A stretch of 17,523 nucleotides of DNA from JBBSEZ01 sp038239195. GTDB taxonomy: Bacteria > Planctomycetota > Planctomycetia > Gemmatales > Gemmataceae. The DNA is taken from assembly GCA_038239195.1 (NCBI GenBank), contig JBBSEZ010000191.1:1-17523 (forward strand). Reading direction: 5' to 3'. The translations under genes were made by a program, and so were the position numbers. This document shows, in pieces, positions 8,296-14,276 of the stretch (the stretch's first letter is position 1; each line of letters starts with the position of its first letter). The notes below the pieces were generated by a model. That model was not told where the DNA came from, ran no database searches, and was given only the letters and a program-made list of their open reading frames with translations.

Positions 8296-8319
8296 GCCGG
8301 CGCTCGCCAGGGCGCCGGC
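8296..8319. terminator. Hairpin between convergent cas2 and a minus-strand gene
   Basis: GCCGGCGC (8296-8303) and GCGCCGGC (8312-8319) form a perfect 8-bp stem with an 8-nt loop. It lies in the 89-nt gap between the cas2 stop and the stop of the convergent gene at 8354, where a bidirectional terminator would be expected. No T-run is present, so this is a structural call only. Confidence 0.35.
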
Positions 8320-8353
8320 TTGCGCTTCGGCTTGTGGGATAGGCGGGCGAAAC

Positions 8354-8878
8354 TTAGCCGCAACCGATCAAGTCATCGGCGCGAGCGGCCTTTCGCGGCC
8401 GCGTCACGATGCAGTAGGGCCGCACCTCGATCCCGGTGAACTCGACCTGTATCTCCAGGCCTTTGCTGAACAAGATCGAATGCGCGAACACGGGAGGATT
8501 GGTTCCTTCCAGCACGTCGAGCTCGTCGTAGAGCCACTCCAGTGGGGCCTCTTCCTCGTAAAGTTCGCCGTGCTCGCAGACCGCGGGGGCGGCCGTCAGG
8601 TGGTAGTCGAGCTGAACCCCCTGTTCGGCGCCCTCTTCCAACCGGAGCACGATGAACAACCGACTCGATTTGTCGTCCCAGCCGATCTCGAGCACCCGCG
8701 CATCGTGCAGCGGGAAGCGATCTAGGGCGCGGGCCGGTTCTGGGAGGGCCGAATGGATCTTCCGCAAGTGGTCGGCGTAGCGCTTGCTGATCTGCTCCCA
8801 CTCGTCGCTCGCGGCGTCGGCGCTCTGGTCGTCCTCGGAGCCAAAGCGAAGGAGCAGATCGGGGGTGAACCATTTCAT
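8354..8878 (-). CDS. Uncharacterised acidic protein, coupled to its upstream gene
   Basis: A 174-residue acidic soluble protein of no recognised family. It begins MKWFTPDLLLRFGSEDD, has a charged helical section up to about residue 50, then a beta-rich part (HDARVLEIGW, SRLFIVLRLEEG, LEIQVEFTGIEVRPYCIVT). The MK[WY]FTP-type start seems familiar to me from planctomycete orphan families, but I cannot name one. Start 8878 is chosen because the RNA upstream reads GAGGAAGAAG and because the ATG overlaps the preceding stop as ATGA. The frame is open further upstream, but that part has no plausible protein composition. An antitoxin or immunity role is only a possibility from gene order. Confidence 0.72.
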   Translation of the reverse strand: MKWFTPDLLLRFGSEDDQSADAASDEWEQISKRYADHLRKIHSALPEPARALDRFPLHDARVLEIGWDDKSSRLFIVLRLEEGAEQGVQLDYHLTAAPAVCEHGELYEEEAPLEWLYDELDVLEGTNPPVFAHSILFSKGLEIQVEFTGIEVRPYCIVTRPRKAARADDLIGCG

Positions 8879-9240
8879 GACTTCTTCCTCGCTTGCACGC
8901 CATCGACCTCGTAGAAGGAGTGGCCGGGCGGTTGCCGGGAGGCTTGATGGAAGTGGGGCAGGGCATAGGGGCCGGCCGTCGCGGTGTGCGGGAACTGGGG
9001 CTTGCTGGGAGGCCCGACACCTGCCTCGACGTTCCTCGCGAGTCGGCGGTTGGCGGCCTTGTCGCTCCCGCGAACGACAATGTCCAGCCCCCGTTTTCGC
9101 CGCGCGATCGCCGCCGACAACGTCAACTCGCTGCCCCACTCCACCGCTCCAGAGCCGTCTGTCGCTCGCGTGGCGACGTGGATCGTCGGGGCGGGTGGTG
9201 TCGGAGGCGGCTCGGGCGCGACCGGAGGGACACTTGCCAT
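8875..9240 (-). CDS. Uncharacterised basic protein, first gene of a coupled pair
   Basis: A 121-residue protein with a Pro-rich N-terminus (residues 4-18), a basic middle (AAIARRKRGLDIVVRGSDKAANRRLARNVE) and a His/Pro-rich C-terminus (GPPSKPQFPH, GPYALPHFHQASRQPPGHSFYEVDG) with His85, His96, His98 and His107. I do not recognise the family. The C-terminal pattern looks like a compact conserved domain and recalls small toxin-like domains, but this is a guess. Its stop overlaps the next start by four bases (8875-8878, ATGA), so the two products are probably made in ratio. ATG at 9240 is the natural start, with only a weak GAGG upstream. Confidence 0.68.
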   Translation of the reverse strand: MASVPPVAPEPPPTPPAPTIHVATRATDGSGAVEWGSELTLSAAIARRKRGLDIVVRGSDKAANRRLARNVEAGVGPPSKPQFPHTATAGPYALPHFHQASRQPPGHSFYEVDGVQARKKS

Positions 9241-9256
9241 GAGGCGCCTCGTTGCG

Positions 9257-9293
9257 GGCTCAGTGCGGCCACGGCTTCTCGCCTTTGAAGACG
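9257..9293 (-). repeat. Candidate third degenerate CRISPR repeat
   Basis: In the 91-nt gap between two minus-strand genes, TCAGTGCGGCCACGG at 9260-9274 matches the reverse complement of the window-end CRISPR repeat at 14 of 15 positions. Allowing a 1-nt gap in the loop, the following CGCCTTTGAAGAC matches about 9 of 13. It has the same orientation as the relic at 9983-10091. It is isolated, so chance similarity in GC-rich DNA remains possible. Confidence 0.3.
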
Positions 9294-9331
9294 CGGCCGG
9301 CCTCTGCCGGCTTCCTCGCGTGGTGGGTCGC

Positions 9332-9643
9332 CTATCCCGCGCATTGTACCGAACCGGAGGGCCCTTCGTACTGGATCGTTCCGGCTTCCTCGTCGTAGAA
9401 GACGCCGCGGTGCTGGGGGAAGACGACGTTCCAGAGATCGACGATCAATTCGGCTTCGGGGCCCTGCCGCAGTTGGCGGATAAGTTGCTGCGCAAACTGG
9501 GCGGGGCGCTCCGACGCCACCTCTGCCGAGACGGGCGATTGCGGGAAGAGCTCGTTATGCACCTCGGCCAGGTCGTCCGGAGGGAGGCGCTCGATCGTTT
9601 CGCTGAGGAGGTCGATGGCTCGGCCTTTGGGAACGCTTGGCAT
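9332..9643 (-). CDS. Uncharacterised 103-residue protein
   Basis: A small acidic protein of no recognised family. It starts MPSVPKGRAIDLLSETIERLPPDDLAEVHNELF, a helical segment, followed by AQQLIRQLRQGPEAELIVDLWNVVFPQHRGVFYDEEAGTIQY, and reads like one ordered domain of about 90 residues. ATG at 9643 is preceded on the minus strand by GAGGAG. It lies 77 nt downstream of the AbrB-like gene on the same strand and may share its transcript. No toxin signature is visible, so the pair is not a recognised toxin-antitoxin system. Confidence 0.68.
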   Translation of the reverse strand: MPSVPKGRAIDLLSETIERLPPDDLAEVHNELFPQSPVSAEVASERPAQFAQQLIRQLRQGPEAELIVDLWNVVFPQHRGVFYDEEAGTIQYEGPSGSVQCAG

Positions 9644-9720
9644 GGCGGGGCTCCTCGGACAAGGGGGCTTCGATTCGCTGGAGGGGCGAGCAGATTTGTC
9701 AGGACAACGCGGCCAGGAGT

Positions 9721-9948
9721 TTACAAGAGGAAGCCATCGCCGGTCATCTCCAGGGGGCCGTCCTGGGGGGTCGAGCCGATGACGAGCTTCGTGGCGAAGA
9801 TCTCGTCCCAGGTGGTGCGTGGGCAGGGGGGAACCAGGATCCCGTCACCGCTTCGCTCGAGGGAGACGAGGCCGCGGAGGCCAAGGGCGTGGGCCCAGTC
9901 GGCGGGGAACTGGATGCGGTTGCCGGGGCCCAGAGGGGTGAGGTTCAT
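9721..9948 (-). CDS. AbrB/MazE-like swapped-hairpin protein
   Basis: A 75-residue protein that resembles the SpoVT-AbrB DNA-binding fold: MNLTPLGPGNRIQFPADWAHALGLRGLVSLERSGDGILVPPC fits the pattern of a strand, a short helix ending in LGL, a loop and a strand ending in an IxVxPx motif. Such proteins dimerise and bind DNA, as antitoxins or transition-state regulators. The start at 9948 was chosen because the domain begins there; the frame is open back to 10047, but that extension runs into the relic CRISPR repeat and has no domain character. The ribosome site is weak. Targets are unknown, and a role in regulating nearby genes is only inference. Confidence 0.6.
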   Translation of the reverse strand: MNLTPLGPGNRIQFPADWAHALGLRGLVSLERSGDGILVPPCPRTTWDEIFATKLVIGSTPQDGPLEMTGDGFLL

Positions 9949-9982
9949 GGGGGAGCCTGGTGTTTGCGGGGCGGCATCGAAA

Positions 9983-10091
9983 CCGTCAATGCGGCCACGG
10001 CGTATGAGCCGTGGAGAAGGTCGGCCAGCCAGGCCAACCCGGAACAAGTTTCATGCTTCAATGCGGCCGTGGCGTTCGCACGCGGAGGTTC
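9983..10091 (-). CRISPR. Relic two-repeat CRISPR array, reverse orientation
   Basis: Two degenerate copies of the reverse complement of the window-end repeat lie 72 nt apart. Copy 1 (9983-10019) has TCAATGCGGCCACGG and CCGTGGAGAA identical to that repeat; only the 8-nt loop and the ends differ, so the CCACGG/CCGTGG stem is kept. Copy 2 (10055-10091) starts with GCTTCAATGCGGCC, identical over 14 nt, then decays into a 14-nt tandem repeat. The 35-nt stretch between them (10020-10054) has the length of a spacer. Reading is on the minus strand, opposite to the array at the window end. Two copies give no proof of function; transcription was not seen. Confidence 0.6.
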
Positions 10092-10130
10092 GCACGCGGA
10101 GGTTCGCACGCGGAGGTTCGCACGCGGAGG
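10075..10130 (+). repeat. Four perfect 14-nt tandem repeats
   Basis: TTCGCACGCGGAGG is repeated four times without a mismatch at 10075-10088, 10089-10102, 10103-10116 and 10117-10130. The first unit overlaps the decayed end of relic CRISPR copy 2, and its ACGCGGAG resembles the CGCCGTGGAG part of the CRISPR repeat, so it could have grown from that by slippage. It is not in a supported gene. It could be a regulatory iteron or a simple variable-number repeat. Confidence 0.9.
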
Positions 10131-10269
10131 TATCTTAGCAGAGCAAAAGGAGGAAAGCAACTGTTAATGAATCTTGTGACAGGATGGTCGGGAAAGGCCC
10201 CGCGCGAAAAAAGTAGTGAAACCGCGGACCTTCCTTGAGCGATCTGCTATACAGAGCAAAGGAGGTCAG
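10131..10269 (+). promoter_or_regulatory. Upstream region of the sigma factor gene
   Basis: This stretch is more AT-rich than its surroundings. It holds a strong Shine-Dalgarno AAAGGAGG at 10258-10265, 4 nt before ATG 10270. CAGAGCAAAAGGAGG at 10139-10153 and CAGAGCAAAGGAGG at 10252-10265 are near-identical copies about 112 nt apart. The first precedes a 23-codon reading frame (10167-10238), a possible leader peptide. A TATACA-like hexamer sits at 10248-10253, but no -35 box at normal spacing was found. Confidence 0.4.
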
Positions 10270-10770
10270 ATGCAACCAGACAAGTTCCTCGCCGTTCACG
10301 ACGGCATCGTCCGCACCGTCCGTCAGGTGCTGTCGTACCGGACCAAAGATTTGCACTGGCTCGACGATGCTTGTCAGGATGTCCTCATGGCTTGCGTGAA
10401 ATACGAGCGCCAACGAGGGTGTTTTCCTCCTCGGGCGTACGTGGCGACAGTCGCTCTCAATCGGCTCTGTTCGAGGGCACGGGACCGCAATCGCAAAATG
10501 GTGGAGTTGCCGCCAGAGTTACTGTTTCATTCCCGCGATGAAGACCCAGCCGAAACGAGCGAGAAGACGGAGCAATCGACGATTTTGCTGGCGATCCTCG
10601 GCCGGCTGCCCCCGTTGTACCGAGAGATCGCTCGGTTGCACATCGTGGAAGGCTGGACCCACGAACAGATCGCGCGGAAGCGGATGGTGCCGATCAACAC
10701 CGTCAAGACGCAGTTTCATCGCGCAAAGGCTTTCCTCCGAAAGGCCGCGAAGAAGCACTTCCTGAACTGA
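10270..10770 (+). CDS. ECF-type RNA polymerase sigma factor
   Basis: A 166-residue sigma-70 family protein of the ECF class. Region 2 covers about residues 20-75 (LDDACQDVLMACVKYERQRGCFPPRAYVATVALNRLCSRARDRNRK). A short linker (residues 78-103) leads to region 4 at about 104-158, including the helix-turn-helix EGWTHEQIARKRMVPINTVKTQFHRAKAFLRK that would read the -35 element. No region 3 and no anti-sigma gene are seen. ATG 10270 is set by AAAGGAGG at 10258-10265. It lies alone between the adaptation genes and the cas3 operon, on the same strand, 108 nt upstream of cas3. It could direct transcription of the interference operon, or only be a passenger; no target promoter can be seen. Confidence 0.9.
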   Translation: MQPDKFLAVHDGIVRTVRQVLSYRTKDLHWLDDACQDVLMACVKYERQRGCFPPRAYVATVALNRLCSRARDRNRKMVELPPELLFHSRDEDPAETSEKTEQSTILLAILGRLPPLYREIARLHIVEGWTHEQIARKRMVPINTVKTQFHRAKAFLRKAAKKHFLN

Positions 10771-10802
10771 GTCAGCAGACGAGCGAAATCAATCGGGACC
10801 GG

Positions 10803-10823
10803 CTCCCGAGATCTGCTCGGGAG
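10803..10823 (+). promoter_or_regulatory. Perfect 8-bp hairpin between the sigma factor and cas3
   Basis: CTCCCGAG (10803-10810) and CTCGGGAG (10816-10823) form a perfect stem with a 5-nt ATCTG loop. It lies 33 nt after the sigma stop and 56 nt before the chosen cas3 ATG. There is no following T-run, so it may be an operator or an attenuator-type element as well as a weak terminator. Confidence 0.4.
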
Positions 10824-10878
10824 TCGTTGGCTCGCCTGATGCTGTCGGAGGATGTTGTCCCCGGAACTGAGGCACCTC

Positions 10879-13500
10879 ATGAACGAAACCGAATTCAGTA
10901 CGACGTTCAAGGCTCTGACTAGCAACCCGCCGTTTCCCTGGCAGTGGACCTTGTACCAGCGCTTTGTCGCTGGCAAGTTCCCGTCGTCGTGCAACTTGCC
11001 GACAGGCCTTGGCAAAACGTCCGTCATCCACATCTGGCTTATCGCCCTGGCACACGCCCCTGACCAGATACCGCGGCGGTTGGTGTACGTCGTGAACCGC
11101 CGCACCGTTGTCGATCAGTCCACCAACGAGGCGATTTACCTCCGAGCGCAGGTACTTGGCGAATCCGGGCCGCCGCACCCGGCTGTTTCTCGACTGAGGA
11201 CCACGCTTGAGCAGTTGGCTTCCGACCCAAGTGGCGGCCCACTGGCAATTAGTACGCTCCGCGGACAGTTCGCCGACAATCGCGAGTGGAGCTCCGACCC
11301 GGCTCGCCCGGCAGTGATCGCCGGCACGGTGGACATGATCGGCAGCCGGCTGCTGTTTAGCGGGTACGGGTGCGGCTTCAAGACGCGGCCGCTTCACGCC
11401 GGATTCTTGGGACAAGACGCGCTGCTCGTCCACGACGAAGCACACCTCGAACCGGCGTTCCAGAAGTTGATCGCGGCAATCGAGTGCGAGCAGCATCGCG
11501 AAAGCTCCGTTGACATGAAGTCTCGCCGACTGCGGGTGATGGAACTGACCGCGACAACTCGCGGGCAGCAGGCCGAGCCGTTCGGCTTGACCGGCGATGA
11601 CCTCGCGAACGACATCGTGAAGCAACGAATCTACGCGAACAAGGGGCTTGCGTTCCACCCGGTGAAGGGCGAGAAGGGAGCCACTGCGGAGACGATCGGC
11701 GATCTGGCTGTGGCCCACCGAGATTCGGGACAGGCGATCCTGCTCTTCGTTCGCACCATTGATGACGTGAACGTGGTGGCGAAGAAACTCGCGGCAACGA
11801 AGGCGGATTACGAACTGCTCACCGGCACACGTCGGGGGAAGGAGCGGGACGAGTTGGTTCGCAAACCGGTGTTCAACCGCTTCCGGCCAGCCGAACAGCA
11901 GGTGGCCGCCCCCGGGACAGTGTATCTGCTCTGCACTTCCGCCGGAGAAGTAGGCATCGACATTTCCGCAGATCGCCTGGTATGTGACCTGACGCCGTTC
12001 GACAGTATGGCCCAGCGCTTCGGGCGGGTGAATCGCCGGGGGGGGGACGACAAGCGGGCCCACATCGACGTGGTTTACGAGACGAGCCCAGACCCGAAGA
12101 AGAAAGACGACCTGTTCGAGCAAGCTCGGTGGGCGACGCTGGACATCTTGCGAGATCAATTGGCGCCGTGCGACTGGGACGCTCAACGACAGGATGCCAG
12201 CCCGGCTTCTCTCGGAAACGCAGCGGCCAAACTGTCGGAGCAACAACGCCGCGCCGCGTTTACCCCGCAACCTGCCATCCTGCCGACGAGCGACATCCTG
12301 TTCGACGCCTGGGCGCTCACCACCATCCGCGGGAAACTGCCCGGCCGCCCGATGGTCGAGCCGTACTTGCACGGCATCAGCGGGTGGGAACCACCGGAAA
12401 CCAACGTCGCGTGGCGGGAAGAGGTCGGCGTCATCACCGGCGAGTTGCTGAAGCAGTACGAGCCCGAGGGCCTGCTCGAAGATTACCCGCTCAAGCCGCA
12501 TGAGTTGCTGCGGGACAATTCGAGCCGGGTGTTCGACCGCCTGAAAAAACTTAAAGCTTCGGGGGCGACGCCGGTCTGGGTCGTCTCCGACGACGGTGCG
12601 GTGGGGCCTACCACGCTCGAAGCCGTGATCGAAGGTGGAAAGGACGTACTGAACTACAAGACGCTGTTGCTTCCGCCGGATGCGGGCGGTCTCGAAAATG
12701 GCATGCTCACAAGCACCCCTGCGCCCGCGACCGACGTGGCCGACGACTGGCGCGACGAGAAGAACCAACAGCGGCGCGTTCGTCTGTGGGACGGCGACGA
12801 GCGGCTCGCCGAGAAATGGAAGGTCATGCGACTCATCCGCACCATCGACCTCGACCCGCCAGAGGAAGACGAAGACGGCGAGCGCCGGTCGTGGCACTGG
12901 TTCGAGCTCCCGGCGGCTGGGGACGGGGAAGGCTCCAGGAACAGCAAGAAATCGGTGCTGTGGAAAGTCCATACCAACGACGTTGTCTGCCGCGTGGACT
13001 GGATCGTTCCGAAGCTCACGTGGTTGTCGGAAGGGTTGAAGCGCGCGGTCCATCTCGCCGCGCGCTTCCACGACCTCGGCAAGCGGCGAGTGTTGTTCCA
13101 GCACCTGCTCGGCAACACAGACCCGACCATCCTGCTCGCCAAGTCCGGCAAGAAGGGCGGCCGCATCGAGGAGCAATACCGCCATGAATTTGGCTCGCTC
13201 ATCGACACCGAAGTGGAAGCGGACTTCCAGAACCTCCCAGGGGAGGAGAAGGAACTCGTGCTGCACCTGATCGCCGCCCACCACGGCCGCGGCCGGCCCC
13301 ACTTCCCGGTGAAGGAGGCGTTCGACCGGGAACGCTCGCAAGTGAAGGCGGACGAGGTGGCGCGCGCGGTGCCGCAGCGGTTTGCGAAGTTGCAACGCAA
13401 GTACGGCCGTTGGGGGTTGGCGTATCTGGAATCGCTACTGAGAGCCGCCGACTACGCGGCCAGTGCGAAGCCGTCGGAGTTCGTGGGGGAGAAGTCATGA
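10879..13500 (+). CDS. Cas3 helicase-nuclease, type I-G (HD at C-terminus)
   Basis: An 873-residue DNA helicase-nuclease that is recruited by the Cascade-type complex and degrades target DNA. Helicase motifs in order: Walker A LPTGLGKT (residues 40-47), DEAH box 186-189, TAT at 224-226, VGIDIS near 358-363, and motif VI QRFGRVNRRG at 379-388. The HD nuclease domain is at the C-terminus: His725, His731-Asp732 (ARFHDLGK), HEFGSL, His801-His802 (IAAHHGRG) and Asp858 (RAADYA). The helicase-HD order is characteristic of type I-G and differs from most Cas3 proteins. Start 10879 is chosen because GAGG at 10869-10872 is well placed; the ATG at 10852 abuts its only ribosome site. A G9 tract lies in motif VI. 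It overlaps csb3 by 4 nt. Confidence 0.96.
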   Translation: MNETEFSTTFKALTSNPPFPWQWTLYQRFVAGKFPSSCNLPTGLGKTSVIHIWLIALAHAPDQIPRRLVYVVNRRTVVDQSTNEAIYLRAQVLGESGPPHPAVSRLRTTLEQLASDPSGGPLAISTLRGQFADNREWSSDPARPAVIAGTVDMIGSRLLFSGYGCGFKTRPLHAGFLGQDALLVHDEAHLEPAFQKLIAAIECEQHRESSVDMKSRRLRVMELTATTRGQQAEPFGLTGDDLANDIVKQRIYANKGLAFHPVKGEKGATAETIGDLAVAHRDSGQAILLFVRTIDDVNVVAKKLAATKADYELLTGTRRGKERDELVRKPVFNRFRPAEQQVAAPGTVYLLCTSAGEVGIDISADRLVCDLTPFDSMAQRFGRVNRRGGDDKRAHIDVVYETSPDPKKKDDLFEQARWATLDILRDQLAPCDWDAQRQDASPASLGNAAAKLSEQQRRAAFTPQPAILPTSDILFDAWALTTIRGKLPGRPMVEPYLHGISGWEPPETNVAWREEVGVITGELLKQYEPEGLLEDYPLKPHELLRDNSSRVFDRLKKLKASGATPVWVVSDDGAVGPTTLEAVIEGGKDVLNYKTLLLPPDAGGLENGMLTSTPAPATDVADDWRDEKNQQRRVRLWDGDERLAEKWKVMRLIRTIDLDPPEEDEDGERRSWHWFELPAAGDGEGSRNSKKSVLWKVHTNDVVCRVDWIVPKLTWLSEGLKRAVHLAARFHDLGKRRVLFQHLLGNTDPTILLAKSGKKGGRIEEQYRHEFGSLIDTEVEADFQNLPGEEKELVLHLIAAHHGRGRPHFPVKEAFDRERSQVKADEVARAVPQRFAKLQRKYGRWGLAYLESLLRAADYAASAKPSEFVGEKS

Positions 13501-14273
13501 GCATTCGCATCAAGGTGGATCGGACGAACCCCGGCCAATTTTTCGCCTGCTGCGGCCTGCTCGAGCTCGCCGATCGACTGTGGCGAGGGGCCGAAGCGTG
13601 GTTCGAGGAGCGCGCGTTCTGCATCGCCTGTGGTGGCGAACTGGCGGAACTGATCCGCGCCGTGACGAGCGCGGAGCTAGCTCAACTCGACCCCGATGAC
13701 AACACCGGCTCGCCGATCGAAATCGGTTCGCCGTTCCGCCGCCTTCGTCTCGACTGGTGGCAAGACGACCGCGCCGGCGGAAAGGAACTGAAAGTGTGGG
13801 CGGGCACAATGGAAAGCGTGCGGATTGCTTGCGCGATGCAACAGGCCATGCGCGACGAGCGGTTCCGTTCCCCCGAATTGTTCGACGTTGGCTTGATTGC
13901 CTACGACCCGGACAACTTAGAGAAGAAAGTCGAGCCGTACTATTTCGACGCGCGACGCGGGCCCAACGCCCACTCGCGCGACGTCGGTTTCTCACCGAAC
14001 GACCTGCATTTGACGACAACTGCGTTCCCTGCCGTCGAGTTGCTTTGTCTGGTCGGCCTTCAGCGCTGTCTGCCGGCGAAGACCAACCTGCCGCGGATGT
14101 TCGATTACTACACCTGGGGAACGCCGTTGCCGCCCGAACTGCTCCCGCCAGTCGTCGCCCACGAGCTCGCGTTCCCGGAGTCGTGCGGCTACCGCTTCGA
14201 GAACTGGTATCGCACGGGCCAGAAGAAACACAAGGCGTTCCGTTCCGCTATCCCGCTTCCCCCAGGAGCCTGA
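13497..14273 (+). CDS. Csb3, Cas8-like subunit of the type I-G complex
   Basis: A 258-residue protein at the position of GSU0052-like genes of type I-G systems, between cas3 and csb1. It begins with RIKVDRTNPGQFFACCGLLELADRLW, a motif shared by this family and related Cas8/Csx17-type proteins, and has conserved blocks IEIGSPFRRLRLDWW, PYYFDARRGPNAHSRDVGFSPNDL and the C-terminal PLPPELLPPVVAHE. It probably takes the Cas8 position in the complex and recognises the PAM, but this is inferred from gene order. At 258 residues it is short for a Cas8. Its ATG overlaps the cas3 stop (ATGA), so it is translationally coupled. Confidence 0.83.
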   Translation: MSIRIKVDRTNPGQFFACCGLLELADRLWRGAEAWFEERAFCIACGGELAELIRAVTSAELAQLDPDDNTGSPIEIGSPFRRLRLDWWQDDRAGGKELKVWAGTMESVRIACAMQQAMRDERFRSPELFDVGLIAYDPDNLEKKVEPYYFDARRGPNAHSRDVGFSPNDLHLTTTAFPAVELLCLVGLQRCLPAKTNLPRMFDYYTWGTPLPPELLPPVVAHELAFPESCGYRFENWYRTGQKKHKAFRSAIPLPPGA

Positions 14274-14276
14274 CCG

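Noticed and set aside
9667..9684. GCTTCGATTCGC-like match to the CRISPR repeat start
   Set aside because: Only about 9 of 12 bases match and no stem or second half follows; this is within chance for GC-rich DNA.
9949..10047. N-terminal extension of the AbrB-like protein
   Set aside because: It would be translated from the relic CRISPR spacer and repeat and has no domain character.
10011..10238. Plus-strand frame through the 14-nt repeats (Arg/Gly/His repeats)
   Set aside because: It exists only because a 14-nt repeat shifts through frames; there is no ribosome site and it starts inside the relic CRISPR repeat.
10852..10878. Upstream ATG for cas3 at 10852
   Set aside because: The only purine-rich site touches the ATG with no spacer, while ATG 10879 has GAGG 6 nt upstream and gives the usual Cas3 N-terminus.
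10789..13395. An 868-codon minus-strand open frame
   Set aside because: It is the antisense shadow of cas3, whose helicase and HD motifs are in order on the + strand.
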